Below, piece after piece: positions 1 through 7,759 of a stretch of 64,000 nt of DNA (its first letter is position 1; each line of letters starts with the position of its first letter). The translations under genes and the position numbers were made by a program. The stretch comes from Sphaerobacter sp. (GTDB taxonomy: Bacteria; Chloroflexota; Chloroflexia; Thermomicrobiales; Thermomicrobiaceae), in assembly GCA_029961075.1 (NCBI GenBank), contig JASBVL010000034.1:1-64000 (forward strand). Direction: 5' to 3'. Under the pieces are notes generated by a model that was not told the DNA's origin, searched no databases, and worked only from the letters and a program-made list of their open reading frames with translations.

Positions 1-740
1 GCCCGGTCCAGCCGGGCGAGCCGGCGCATGAGGTGGCGCGACGCTACCCCCTGCCGCGCTGCGTCAACGCGGCGGGCGGCATCATCGCCGACATGGGGGA
101 CCTGCTGAAGTTCGCCGCCTTCCACCTGGGCGACGGCACGGTCGGGGGGACGCGCGTGCTGTCACCCGCGTCGCTGGCGGCCATGCGCGCGCCGCAGGCG
201 CGGGCGGGGAGCTTTGCCGACGCCTACGGGCTCGCCTGGGCGCTGCACCACTACGACGGCGCCCAGGTGGCGGGGCACGGCGGCACGACCGGCGGCTTCC
301 AGGCGCAGCTCCGCATCGTGCCCGAGCGTCGCTTCGCTGTGGGCGTGCTGACGAACAGCGCGCAGGGCGCGGCGGCCTACAGCGAGATCATCGACTGGGT
401 CCTGGCGCGGGAGTGCCACCTGCACCCGGTGCAGCCGGAGCCGGTGCGGCTGTCCGCGGATGAGCTGGCCTGGTTTGCCGGGCGCTACCAGCGGCCGGAC
501 GTGACCATCACCATCGCGGTCGATGGGGAGCGGCTGCGGGCCGACGTGGTGACCCGCAGCCAGTTGAGCGGCAAGGAGACGACGCTGCCGCCGCTGAGCC
601 TGGTCCCGGTCGGTGAGCAGCGCTTCCTGATCGCCGACACGCACGTGCGCGGGGAGACGGTGGAGTTCCTGGCCGGTCCCGACGGCGCGCCGCGCTTCAT
701 CCGCTTCCACGGCCGGCTGGCCGACTGGCAGGGGCGCTAG
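1..740 (+). CDS. Serine hydrolase / class C beta-lactamase-like protein, C-terminal part
   Basis: The frame is open from base 3, so the gene begins outside the window; 245 residues are visible. The segment PRCVNAAGGIIADMGDLLKF followed by GHGGTTGGFQAQL is typical of the serine beta-lactamase-like (penicillin-binding-protein fold) family. The HGG triplet in the second segment corresponds to the third active-site motif (KTG/HxG). The SxxK and YxN motifs must lie upstream. The last 100 residues form a beta-rich tail like the C-terminal domain of peptidase/esterase members. The substrate cannot be inferred. GTG at 33 is an internal codon, not a start. Confidence 0.8.
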   Translation, partial: PVQPGEPAHEVARRYPLPRCVNAAGGIIADMGDLLKFAAFHLGDGTVGGTRVLSPASLAAMRAPQARAGSFADAYGLAWALHHYDGAQVAGHGGTTGGFQAQLRIVPERRFAVGVLTNSAQGAAAYSEIIDWVLARECHLHPVQPEPVRLSADELAWFAGRYQRPDVTITIAVDGERLRADVVTRSQLSGKETTLPPLSLVPVGEQRFLIADTHVRGETVEFLAGPDGAPRFIRFHGRLADWQGR

Positions 741-898
741 CGGCCCTCCCCCCAGCCCCTCTCTCCCAATCCTGGGAGCGTCACTGGAGCGGGCTGAGCG
801 GGTCTTTGGAGTGCGGCGGCTGCGGCCGCCGCACTCCAGAAGAAGGCCCCCCTCTCCCCCGTGGGGGAGAGGGGGCCGGGGGTGTGGGGTGTCTGCGC
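741..898. repeat. Intergenic palindromes (807-838 and 845-877)
   Basis: This 158-bp gap between two convergent genes holds two nearly perfect hairpins. The first (807-838) has 14-base arms TGGAGTGCGGCGGC and GCCGCCGCACTCCA around a TGCG loop; the same arms bound the element at 19045-19194 next to a REP-type transposase. The second (845-877) pairs GGCCCCCCTCTCCCCC with GGGGGAGAGGGGGCC and resembles the core of the heptamer-array family elsewhere in the window. Either hairpin could end transcription from both sides, but neither is followed by a T tract. Confidence 0.75.
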
Positions 899-3160
899 CT
901 ACTCCTTGTTCGCCAGCGCGGCGCGCACGCGCTCGGCGCTGATCGGCAGCTCGGTGACCCGGGCGCCGGTGGCGTCGGCGATCGCGTTGGCGATGGCGGC
1001 CGCGGTCGGGATGACCGGCGGCTCGCCGACGCCCTTGGCGCCGAACGGCCCCGCCGGGGCCGGCACCTCGACCAGGATCGTCTCGATGGGCGGGACCTGC
1101 GCGGCGGAGGGGAGGCTGTAGTCGAGCAGCGAGGGGTTGAGCGGCTGGCCGTGGTCGTCGTAGACCAGGCCCTCGTGCAGCGCCCAGCCGATGCCCTGGG
1201 CGACGCCGCCGACGATCTGCCCCTCCACCAGGGCCGGGTTCAGCGCCCGCCCGACGTCCTGCGCCGCGATGATCCGCAGCAGCTCGACCGCGCCGGTCGC
1301 CGGGTCGACCCGGACGTGGGCGATCTGACCGGAGAAGCCGGGCGCGCGGGCGGTCACGGCCGACTTGCCGTTGCCGTAGACCGGCTCGTACTTCCCGCCG
1401 AAGGTCATGCTCAGGCGCGCGATCTCGCTGAGGGCGAGCCCGCGGTCCGGCACGCCTCGGACCTGCACCCGGCCGTCGACCAGCTCCAGGTCCTCCGGCG
1501 CGGCCTCCAGCTCGGCGGCGGCGATGCGGAAGACCTGCTGGCGGGCATCCTCGGCGGCGGCGCGGACGGCCAGCCCGACGGTGTAGGTGATCTTGCTGCC
1601 GCCGCTCATGCCGGCGTAGGGGGCGTTATCGGTGTTGCCGGTGGCGATCTTGACCCGCTCCACCGGGACACCGAAGGTCTCGGCGGCGATCATGGCCATG
1701 GTGGTGTTGGTGCCGGTGATGTCGACCGAGCCGAGCGAGACGGTCAGGCTGCCGTCGGTGTTGAGGCGGACGTTGGCCGCGCACGGCTCGACCCCGCCGG
1801 GCCAGCCGCCGATGGCGATGCCGTAGCCCTCGTTGGGGCCGGGGGCGCGCCGCTGCCAGTGCTCGCGCAGCGCCTCGAGGACCTGCGTCAGCCCGATCTC
1901 GGGCCAGGGCACGTCGTTCGGCTGCGGGTCGCCGGGGACCGAGGCGTTGCGGAGGCGGAACTCCAGCGGGTCCCAGCCGAGCGCGCGGGCCGCCTCGTCG
2001 ACGGCCTGCTCGATCGCGAAGGTGGCCTGGGGGGCGCCGGGCGCGCGGTAGGCGCCGACGCCCGGCTTGTTGGTCAGCACCTCATAGCCGGTCAGATCCA
2101 GGTTCGCGCAGCGGTAGTAGCCGCCCAGCATCAGCAGGGCCACGTTGGTCGGCGCGCCGGGGTAGACGCCGGAGTCGAAGATGGCCTGCGCCTGGATCGC
2201 GGTGATGGTGCCGTCGCGCCTGGCCCCCAGCTTGATGTCGATGATCGCGCCGGGGGCGGGGGTGGCCAGCAGGAACTCCTCCATGCGGCTGAGGACCAGC
2301 TTGACCGGGCGGCCGGTGCGGAGCGCCAGGGCGCCGACCAGGGGCTCCAGCAGGACGGTCTTGCCGCCGAAGCCGCCGCCGACCTCCATCGGCACGATCG
2401 TGACCTGGTTCTGCTCCAGACCGAGCGTGTCGGCGGTGACGGTGCGGACGTAGAACTGCCCCTGGGTGGCCGTATAGATGGTCAGGTTGCCGAGCGGGTC
2501 GGGCACGGCCAGCGTCGCGTGCGGCTCGAGATAGCCCTGATGGACGACGGGCGTGCGGAAGGTGCGCTCGACGATCGTGTCCGCCGCGGCGAAGCCGCGC
2601 GCGATATCGCCGCGGCGGAAGCGGACGGCGCTGGTGACGTTGTCCGACAGCCGGGCGACGTCGATCTCCTCGCCGCCCTGCACCGTGGCGTGCATCTGCG
2701 CCTCGGCCCACTCGCCTTCGAGCGCCTTGGGGCGGATCGCCGGGGCGTCCGGCTGCATCGCGGCGCGCGGGTCGATCGCCACGGGCAGCGGCTCGTAGTC
2801 GACCTGGACCAGGGCGGCCGCCTCCTCGGCCGCCGCCTCGCTCTCCGCGACCACGACGGCGACGGGCTGGCCGTAGTAGATCACCGTGTCGCGGGCGAGC
2901 ATGGCCCGCGCCCGCTCCGACGGCTCGGGGCCCTCCGGCAACAGGTCGGCCCCGGTGACGACATCGACGACGCCGGGGACCGCCCGCGCCGCGCTGGTGT
3001 CGATGCGGGTGATGCGCGCGTGGGCCTGGGTCGCCGTCGTCAGCCGGGCAGCGAGGGTCCCGGGTGGGTTCAGGTCGGCCGTGTAGCGGGTCTGGCCGCG
3101 CACCTTCTGCGGCGAGTCGATGCGCGGGATCGCCTTCCCGATGAGCGTGGTCGCGGTCAT
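899..3160 (-). CDS. Xanthine dehydrogenase / CO dehydrogenase family molybdopterin-binding subunit
   Basis: This 753-residue protein is the large, molybdenum-cofactor subunit of a molybdenum hydroxylase. The N-terminal Ald_Xan_dh_C type domain runs from IGKAIPRIDSPQKVRGQ. The Mo-pterin domains follow, with GGGFGGK, an AYRAPG loop near residue 370 and the catalytic glutamate of GAKGVGE near residue 713. The loop is not the AYxCSFR signature of form I CO dehydrogenase, so the substrate is more likely an aldehyde, purine or N-heterocycle (inference). ATG at 3160 is chosen over an upstream in-frame start because GAGGGAGG lies just before it. Its partners, the 2Fe-2S and FAD subunits, are not adjacent on either side. 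Confidence 0.9.
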   Translation of the reverse strand: MTATTLIGKAIPRIDSPQKVRGQTRYTADLNPPGTLAARLTTATQAHARITRIDTSAARAVPGVVDVVTGADLLPEGPEPSERARAMLARDTVIYYGQPVAVVVAESEAAAEEAAALVQVDYEPLPVAIDPRAAMQPDAPAIRPKALEGEWAEAQMHATVQGGEEIDVARLSDNVTSAVRFRRGDIARGFAAADTIVERTFRTPVVHQGYLEPHATLAVPDPLGNLTIYTATQGQFYVRTVTADTLGLEQNQVTIVPMEVGGGFGGKTVLLEPLVGALALRTGRPVKLVLSRMEEFLLATPAPGAIIDIKLGARRDGTITAIQAQAIFDSGVYPGAPTNVALLMLGGYYRCANLDLTGYEVLTNKPGVGAYRAPGAPQATFAIEQAVDEAARALGWDPLEFRLRNASVPGDPQPNDVPWPEIGLTQVLEALREHWQRRAPGPNEGYGIAIGGWPGGVEPCAANVRLNTDGSLTVSLGSVDITGTNTTMAMIAAETFGVPVERVKIATGNTDNAPYAGMSGGSKITYTVGLAVRAAAEDARQQVFRIAAAELEAAPEDLELVDGRVQVRGVPDRGLALSEIARLSMTFGGKYEPVYGNGKSAVTARAPGFSGQIAHVRVDPATGAVELLRIIAAQDVGRALNPALVEGQIVGGVAQGIGWALHEGLVYDDHGQPLNPSLLDYSLPSAAQVPPIETILVEVPAPAGPFGAKGVGEPPVIPTAAAIANAIADATGARVTELPISAERVRAALANKE

Positions 3161-3351
3161 TGTGCCTCCCTCGGCTCCTCGTGCTCGTGTCGCGACCGGA
3201 ATCTTGATCCCTGACTGCCTGCGCGTCAAGGTGCGGCGTGGCGGGCGGGGATCCCATCACGTGTACGGACAGTGCATACTAGGCGCGGCCGGCCGGCGCC
3301 GGCCGGCCGCGCGGGACGATCGGGTCGATGCTGGCAGGGAGGAAGGCCAGG

Positions 3352-4317
3352 GTGCGGAGGGGAGCACCGAGCGGCACGGGTCGGATCGCGGGCGCGCTGC
3401 TGATCCTGCTGTGCGTCGTTGTCCTGGCGGCCTGCGGTGGAGCCGGACCCGCGACGGCGACCGCCACCAGCGCCGTCGCGACCGCGCCCGCCAGTCCGAT
3501 AGCGGCGTCCCCCGCCCCCGCGGCCGCGACGCCGGCCACCGCCCTGCGGGAGGCTGACTGGGGCGCGGTGCTGCGCGCCGATCCGCACCTGCGGACGGAA
3601 CCGGCGTCGCCGGGGATGCCCGGCGCGCTGGGCGACCTGTACCTGGCGGAGGGGCCGGGTGGGGTCTCGGGCTTCCCCGCGCTGCGGGACATCCAGTTCG
3701 GCGACCTCGACGGCGATGGGCAGGAGGAGGCGATCATCCCGCTCCAGTCGGACGGCACGAGCGGCACGATCGGCGTGCTGGTCTACCGGGCCGGCCCGGA
3801 CGGCCCGCGCCTGGCGGCGACGCGCGCGGGCGCCCGGCTGAGCCTGCGCCTGGACGGCGGACAGCTCGTGCTCCGGGAAGCGGCCTATGCCGGATGGGAG
3901 CCCAATTGCTGCCCGAGCGCCTGGGTCGAGACCCGCTACCGGCTCGCGGGTGACGCGCTGGAGCCGACGGCGGAGCGGGTCGAGCCGGTGCAGGGGACGG
4001 AGCGGCTGACGGCGGAGCATTTCTACGCGCTGCTCGCGGACGGCCGCTACGAGGAGGCGTACACCTTCCTGTCGCCGGGCTTCCAGGCGGCGCACCCGTA
4101 CGACGCCTGGCGCGCCGCCTACGCGGGCACCGAGCGCATCACCGCCTACGTGGCGCAGAGCGAGCCGGGCCGGGTGACGGTGAACCTGGAGACGGAGGAG
4201 CGCGCCGCCGACGGCGCAGTAGTGATCCGCCACTTCAGCGGCACCTGGGACCTGGTCTTCAGCGCCGAGCGCAAGCAGTGGCTGCTCGACCGGGCGGAGC
4301 TGAAGGAGGTGCCGTAG
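3352..4317 (+). CDS. Putative lipoprotein with FG-GAP-like segment
   Basis: The 321-residue protein begins with a basic stretch, a hydrophobic segment (ALLILLCVVVLAACGG) and a lipobox LAAC, so it is probably exported and lipid-anchored. A low-complexity Ala/Thr/Pro linker follows. Then comes QFGDLDGDGQEEAIIPLQ, which looks like a calcium-binding FG-GAP/integrin-type loop, and the C-terminal third resembles an NTF2-like or DUF4878-like domain (EHFYALLADGRYEEAYTFLS). GTG at 3352 is preferred to ATG at 3328 because GGGAGGAAGG sits seven bases upstream of it. The molecular role is unknown; an envelope sensor or stress lipoprotein is possible. Confidence 0.75.
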   Translation: MRRGAPSGTGRIAGALLILLCVVVLAACGGAGPATATATSAVATAPASPIAASPAPAAATPATALREADWGAVLRADPHLRTEPASPGMPGALGDLYLAEGPGGVSGFPALRDIQFGDLDGDGQEEAIIPLQSDGTSGTIGVLVYRAGPDGPRLAATRAGARLSLRLDGGQLVLREAAYAGWEPNCCPSAWVETRYRLAGDALEPTAERVEPVQGTERLTAEHFYALLADGRYEEAYTFLSPGFQAAHPYDAWRAAYAGTERITAYVAQSEPGRVTVNLETEERAADGAVVIRHFSGTWDLVFSAERKQWLLDRAELKEVP

Positions 4318-4329
4318 GGGCGGGGGGAG

Positions 4330-4533
4330 CGTCAGGCGTCATGGAGGGGCGTGTGTCGTGATGCGTGGGGCGTGGTGTGTAGTGCGTACTGCGTATTCCG
4401 TGTTGCGTGATGCGTGTTCCGTGCCCCTCACCCACACCGGGGAGAGGGGAGAAGAGAGCATGGGATACGGAGTGCGCATTACGCAGGACGCACCACGGAC
4501 TACGCACCACGCACCACGCACCACTCGTCTGAC
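4330..4533. repeat. Heptamer inverted array, locus A
   Basis: The left arm is a tandem run of 7-bp units of the form TGCGTNN or TCCGTNN (for example 4383-4424, six units in register). The core at about 4425-4455 contains CCCCTCACCC and GGGGAGAGGGG. The right arm (4481-4522) carries six inverted units of the form ACGCANN or ACGGANN. The whole can fold into one long imperfect hairpin. No gene fits here; apparent short reading frames simply translate the heptamers. Confidence 0.85.
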
Positions 4534-4559
4534 CTCGGATGACGGACTGGAGGGCGGTT

Positions 4560-4976
4560 ATGCTGGATACGACGACGGCGTGGGGCCGACTGGCCGACCG
4601 GCGGCTGCGCGAGGAGCAGGTCATCTGGCTGACGACCGTGCGGCGGGACGGGCAGCCGCAGCCGACGCCCGTGTGGTTTCTCTGGGATGGCCGGTCGATC
4701 CTGATCTACGCGCAGCCGAACCAGCAGAAGCTGCGCAACATCCGCCACAACCCGCGGGTGTCGCTGCACCTCAACACCGACGCGCGCGGCGACAGCGTCG
4801 TGCGCATCGACGGCGTGGCGGAGCTCGTGCGGGACGGGCCGCCCGCCACCGCGGTGCCGCAGTTTACCGACAAGTATCGCGCCGGGATGCAGCGCATCGG
4901 CACCGATCCGGAGGACTTTGCCCGCGACTACTCGGTCGCCATCCGCGTCGTGCCGCAGCGGTTCTATGGCTGGTAG
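4560..4976 (+). CDS. TIGR03667-type PPOX-class F420-dependent oxidoreductase
   Basis: This 138-residue protein has the split beta-barrel (flavin reductase-like/PPOX) fold. The segments VIWLTTVRRDGQPQPTPVWF, NQQKLRNIRHNPRVSLHL and FTDKYRAGMQRI match the Rv3369-like F420-binding subgroup, which acts as a small cytoplasmic dimer reducing unidentified substrates with reduced F420. ATG at 4560 follows GGAGGG by six bases and is preferred to ATG 4539. F420 rather than FMN as cofactor is inferred from the subgroup; a luciferase-like domain at 32.9 kb also suggests the host makes F420. Confidence 0.8.
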   Translation: MLDTTTAWGRLADRRLREEQVIWLTTVRRDGQPQPTPVWFLWDGRSILIYAQPNQQKLRNIRHNPRVSLHLNTDARGDSVVRIDGVAELVRDGPPATAVPQFTDKYRAGMQRIGTDPEDFARDYSVAIRVVPQRFYGW

Positions 4977-5042
4977 CTCGTGCGGATCCAGACAAATGGG
5001 GGAGATGAGTCATGAGCGTTCCCGGCGCGTGATTGGCGCCAG

Positions 5043-5588
5043 ATGACGGCATGGATGGCCGACCTGCTGAAGCGGCGGACCGGTGACGACGTGGAGACGT
5101 GGAATGCCCGCGTCCGTGAGTCCGGCGCACACGACGAGGCGAGCCTGCGGGCGTGGCTCACCGAGCAGGGCGTAACTGGCTACGCGCAAACGCTCCTGGT
5201 GATGGAGCGGTTCGGCTATCCTGACTTCCTGCGCGCCACGGCCGATGAGCTGATTGCCGGGCAATACGCCGACCGATCCGCGCTACGGTCGATCCTGGAC
5301 GCGGTGCTGGTGCGGGCGGGGCAGATTGGCGAGGTGAAGGTTCAGGCGCGCAAGACGTATGTGTCCCTGGTCACGCCGCGCCGGACCTTCGCGGTGGTGC
5401 AGGCCACGACCAGGCGGCGGGTGGATCTTGGGCTGCGACTCGCGGACCCGCCACTTGGCGGGCGCCTCCACGCTGCCTCGAGCATGGGCAGCAGCGCCAT
5501 GACGGCGCGGATTGGCCTCGAATCGGTAGAGGAGGTCGACGACGAGGTCGACTACTGGCTGCGGCGCGCCTACGAAGAGAACACCTGA
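5043..5588 (+). CDS. DUF4287/DUF5655 domain protein
   Basis: The 181-residue protein has an N-terminal helical DUF4287-like segment (LLKRRTGDDVETWNARVR, then the LRAWLTEQGVTGYAQTLLVMER stretch). Its C-terminal half resembles DUF5655 (VYVSLVTPRRTFAVVQ-like strand, then DLGLRL). Both domains are widespread in bacteria without a known biochemical role. The start is uncertain: ATG 5043 overlaps the stop of a 13-codon reading frame that begins at 5005, and ATG 5052 is also possible. No convincing Shine-Dalgarno sequence is present, so expression could be weak or coupled. Confidence 0.7.
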   Translation: MTAWMADLLKRRTGDDVETWNARVRESGAHDEASLRAWLTEQGVTGYAQTLLVMERFGYPDFLRATADELIAGQYADRSALRSILDAVLVRAGQIGEVKVQARKTYVSLVTPRRTFAVVQATTRRRVDLGLRLADPPLGGRLHAASSMGSSAMTARIGLESVEEVDDEVDYWLRRAYEENT

Positions 5589-5862
5589 TCAGACGATCGC
5601 GCCGGAGCATGACACGCGTTCGTCCGCGGCGCTGGCTACAGGACGAATGCTGGCTTTCCGCGACTGTCCCGACCAGCGCCCCTACCGGATTGGGAGCCGC
5701 TGAGCGCGTACTTGGGCTTGACAAGGCCTTCCGGGTTCCGGATGATGACCGCACCGGTAATCCGCGCGGTGCTGTTGGAGCCCCTGCGCAGTCCGTCGTT
5801 GGACGCTTCCCTCGCCTAGGAGCATCCTCCGCGCGTTTCACGCACTCCCCTGGAGGGTGATC
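5589..5862 (+). promoter_or_regulatory. Upstream region of ctaG with candidate sigma-70 promoter
   Basis: No credible gene is seen in this 274-bp gap. A perfect -35 hexamer TTGACA (5718-5723) is followed after 17 bases by GATGAT (5741-5746), a moderate -10 box, which would give an untranslated leader of a little over 100 bases before ctaG. The 83-codon open frame inside the gap lacks a family resemblance and reads through the promoter, so I do not call it. Confidence 0.45.
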
Positions 5863-6735
5863 GTGGTCATCCCCCTGCTCCATGCAGCCAGCGCTGCGAT
5901 CCCGGAGGCGTGGTACCGGGCCTGGCACGCCGATCCGCTGATCATGCTGCTGCTCGGCGGCTCCGCCGCGTGGTACCTGCTCGCCTACCGGGCGGCCGCC
6001 CGGGCCGGCCGGCGGGTGCCGCCCCGGTGGCAGGTCCTCGCCTACCTGGGTGGGCTGGTGAGTCTGGCCGTGGCGCTTCTGGGGCCGCCGGACCACTTCA
6101 ACGGCGTGCTCTTCTCGATCCACATGGTCCAGCACCTGATCCTCATGCTGGTTGCCGCGCCGCTGCTGGTGTTGGGCCGGCCGGTGCAGGTCCTCCTGCG
6201 TGGCCTGCGCCCTCGCCACAGCCGCGCTCTGATGGGGATCACCGCCCGGCACCCCGGGCTGCGCGGGCTGCTCGGTGTGGTCGTCCACCCGGTGACTGTG
6301 TTCCTCCTCTACAATGGGAGCTTCCTGTTCTGGCACCTCCCGGGACCATATCAGGCCGCCGTGCGCAACGACCTCATCCACGATCTGGAGCATTTCGCCT
6401 TCTTCGGCACGGCGCTCCTCTTCTGGTGGGTGCTGATCGACCCGGTCCCGCGGCACTATCGCCTGTCCACGACCGCAGCCGCGCTGCTGCTGTTCGCGAC
6501 CTGGATGGCCGGGGACCTCATCTGCGCCACGATCACCCTGTCGCGCGACCTCATCTATCCGGTCTACGCCGAGACGGAGACGCCCTGGGGGTTGAAGCCG
6601 CTCGGCGACCAGCGGCTTGGGGGCGCGATCATGTGGGCTAGCGCGGGACTCTACTACGCGGTGGTCCTGATCGGTCTCCTGGCCGCGCCGTACCTCCGAA
6701 CGCACCCGGCGGGCCACGCCGGCCAGCACGCCTGA
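5863..6735 (+). CDS. ctaG: Caa3-type cytochrome oxidase assembly factor CtaG
   Basis: This 290-residue protein has about seven membrane segments and matches the Caa3_CtaG family, which helps assemble heme-copper oxidases, probably in copper delivery. Conserved features are the HMVQHLILMLVAAPLLVLG segment with its histidines, FLFWHLPGPYQAA, HDLEHFAFFGTALLFWW and a late GLYYAVVLIGL helix. GTG at 5863 is chosen because GGAGG lies seven bases upstream; GTG at 5857 would sit almost on top of that site. It heads the heme-copper gene group but is separated from it by 228 bp that contain hairpins. Confidence 0.88.
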   Translation: MVIPLLHAASAAIPEAWYRAWHADPLIMLLLGGSAAWYLLAYRAAARAGRRVPPRWQVLAYLGGLVSLAVALLGPPDHFNGVLFSIHMVQHLILMLVAAPLLVLGRPVQVLLRGLRPRHSRALMGITARHPGLRGLLGVVVHPVTVFLLYNGSFLFWHLPGPYQAAVRNDLIHDLEHFAFFGTALLFWWVLIDPVPRHYRLSTTAAALLLFATWMAGDLICATITLSRDLIYPVYAETETPWGLKPLGDQRLGGAIMWASAGLYYAVVLIGLLAAPYLRTHPAGHAGQHA

Positions 6736-6963
6736 TCGATCCGGGCCCGGTGGCCCGGCGCGCGGCATCGAATCCCGCCCCAGCGGGTGGGGCGAAACCA
6801 TCCCGACGGGTAGGAGACAGCCGGTGGCGGTGTTGCTACCGTAGCTAAAGCCCGGCACAGCGTAACGCGAGCCAGCGTCGCATCGGTGGTTCCATGGTGA
6901 CCCGCGGCAGCGGTTCATATCGCCGTTTGCGGTTCGATCAGCGTACCGGAAGGGGCATCACCC
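6736..6963 (+). promoter_or_regulatory. Structured leader between ctaG and the heme-copper genes
   Basis: This 228-bp gap has a perfect hairpin directly after ctaG (CCGGGCC 6741-6747, GGCCCGG 6752-6758). A second stem is CGCCCC/GGGGCG at about 6778-6795. After that the sequence continues through AAACCATCC, GGGTAGG and two further self-complementary stretches to about 6860. It looks like a folded RNA leader. I cannot assign it to a known riboswitch class; it shares only part of the first hairpin of class I c-di-GMP aptamers. Confidence 0.35.
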
Positions 6964-7134
6964 ATGGCACACGACGAGCCGTCCCAGACTCCGGGTCGAG
7001 AGCGACCCCCCTGGCCGCAGGTGCTCCTCGACGACCTGTTCTTGCTCCTGCTCGCCGGGCTGGTGGTGCCGACGTTGACCTACATCGTGTGGGGGCTGAT
7101 CAGCCTGGCCAACGTGCCGCTCTTCGGGGAGTAG
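6964..7134 (+). CDS. Small single-pass membrane protein of the heme-copper operon
   Basis: This is a 56-residue peptide that starts MAHDEPSQTPGRERPPWPQ and then has one hydrophobic helix (VLLDDLFLLLLAGLVVPTLT, continuing YIVWGLISLA), ending VPLFGE. The ATG lies nine bases after GGAAGGGG. It sits 49 bp before subunit II in the same direction. Position and topology are those of small accessory subunits of B-family heme-copper enzymes, such as subunit IIa of ba3 oxidase, but the sequence is not one I recognise. It would normally be missed by gene finders because of its length. Confidence 0.7.
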   Translation: MAHDEPSQTPGRERPPWPQVLLDDLFLLLLAGLVVPTLTYIVWGLISLANVPLFGE

Positions 7135-7183
7135 GGACAGGGCCGAGCGGATCGCCCGTGCGGTGCGGGGAGAGGGGGTGTGC

Positions 7184-7735
7184 ATGGCTGGCCGGTTCAG
7201 CCCGCTGGCGAAGCCCCAGGGGACCTGGTGGAGCCCGCTGGGCCGCGACGAGCGGCTCTGGGTGGCGATCGCTGCCATCTGGGGCCTGGGCAGGTTCCTC
7301 ATGATCGCGTTCATCTTGCCGGCGATCGGCAACGAGCAGAACGAGATCCAGAGTTACCGGATCGATCCCGCCGAGTTCCATCGCCTGGCTACGGAGTTCA
7401 CTGAGGCACACCAGATCGGGGAGATGGATGGCGTCCCGGTGGTCGCTCCGCCGCCCGGCAGCGACATCTACCTGGAGGGGCAGCAGTTCGCCTGGCGGCC
7501 GGTGGTGCAGCTCAAGCGCGGCGAGCAGTACCGGTTCCTGATCTCCTCGCGCGATGTGCAGCACGGCTTCTCGCTGGTGATGTCGCGCCACTCCCTCAAC
7601 TTCCAGGTCTTGCCGGGCTTCGTCACCGCGATCCACCTGACGCCCGAGCAGGTGGGCGAGTTCGCCGTCGTCTGTAACGAGTTCTGTGGCGCGGGCCACC
7701 ACGTCATGACCGGCCGGATCATCGTGACCGACTAG
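7184..7735 (+). CDS. Heme-copper enzyme subunit II (CuA domain)
   Basis: The 183-residue protein has one N-terminal membrane anchor (about residues 27-48) followed by an extracytoplasmic cupredoxin domain. A complete binuclear CuA site is visible: H127 in VQHGFS, then C164-x3-C168, H172 and M175 in VVCNEFCGAGHHVM. It should accept electrons from cytochrome c or a cupredoxin and pass them to subunit I. The short single-helix form is typical of B-family (ba3-like) enzymes. ATG at 7184 follows GGGAGAGGGGG; GTG 7163 is upstream of this site and less likely. The stop is 24 bp from the next start. Confidence 0.88.
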   Translation: MAGRFSPLAKPQGTWWSPLGRDERLWVAIAAIWGLGRFLMIAFILPAIGNEQNEIQSYRIDPAEFHRLATEFTEAHQIGEMDGVPVVAPPPGSDIYLEGQQFAWRPVVQLKRGEQYRFLISSRDVQHGFSLVMSRHSLNFQVLPGFVTAIHLTPEQVGEFAVVCNEFCGAGHHVMTGRIIVTD

Positions 7736-7759
7736 GGCGCGGGGGAAAGGGGCGACACG

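Noticed and set aside
899-3160. Aerobic CO dehydrogenase large subunit (coxL)
   Set aside because: The active-site loop is AYRAPG, not AYxCSFR of form I or AYRGAGR of form II, and no coxM or coxS lies beside it.
806-3214. An 802-codon open frame on the plus strand opposite the molybdenum hydroxylase
   Set aside because: It lies antisense to a well-conserved gene and its translation is a run of Gly, Arg, Asp, Val and Ala, as expected from the opposite strand of GC-rich coding DNA.
5609-5860. An 83-codon frame before ctaG
   Set aside because: It has no recognisable features, no ribosome site, and reads through the likely promoter.
6777-6860. A class I c-di-GMP riboswitch call
   Set aside because: The 5' part is similar but the invariant central segment and second receptor helix are not matched well enough.
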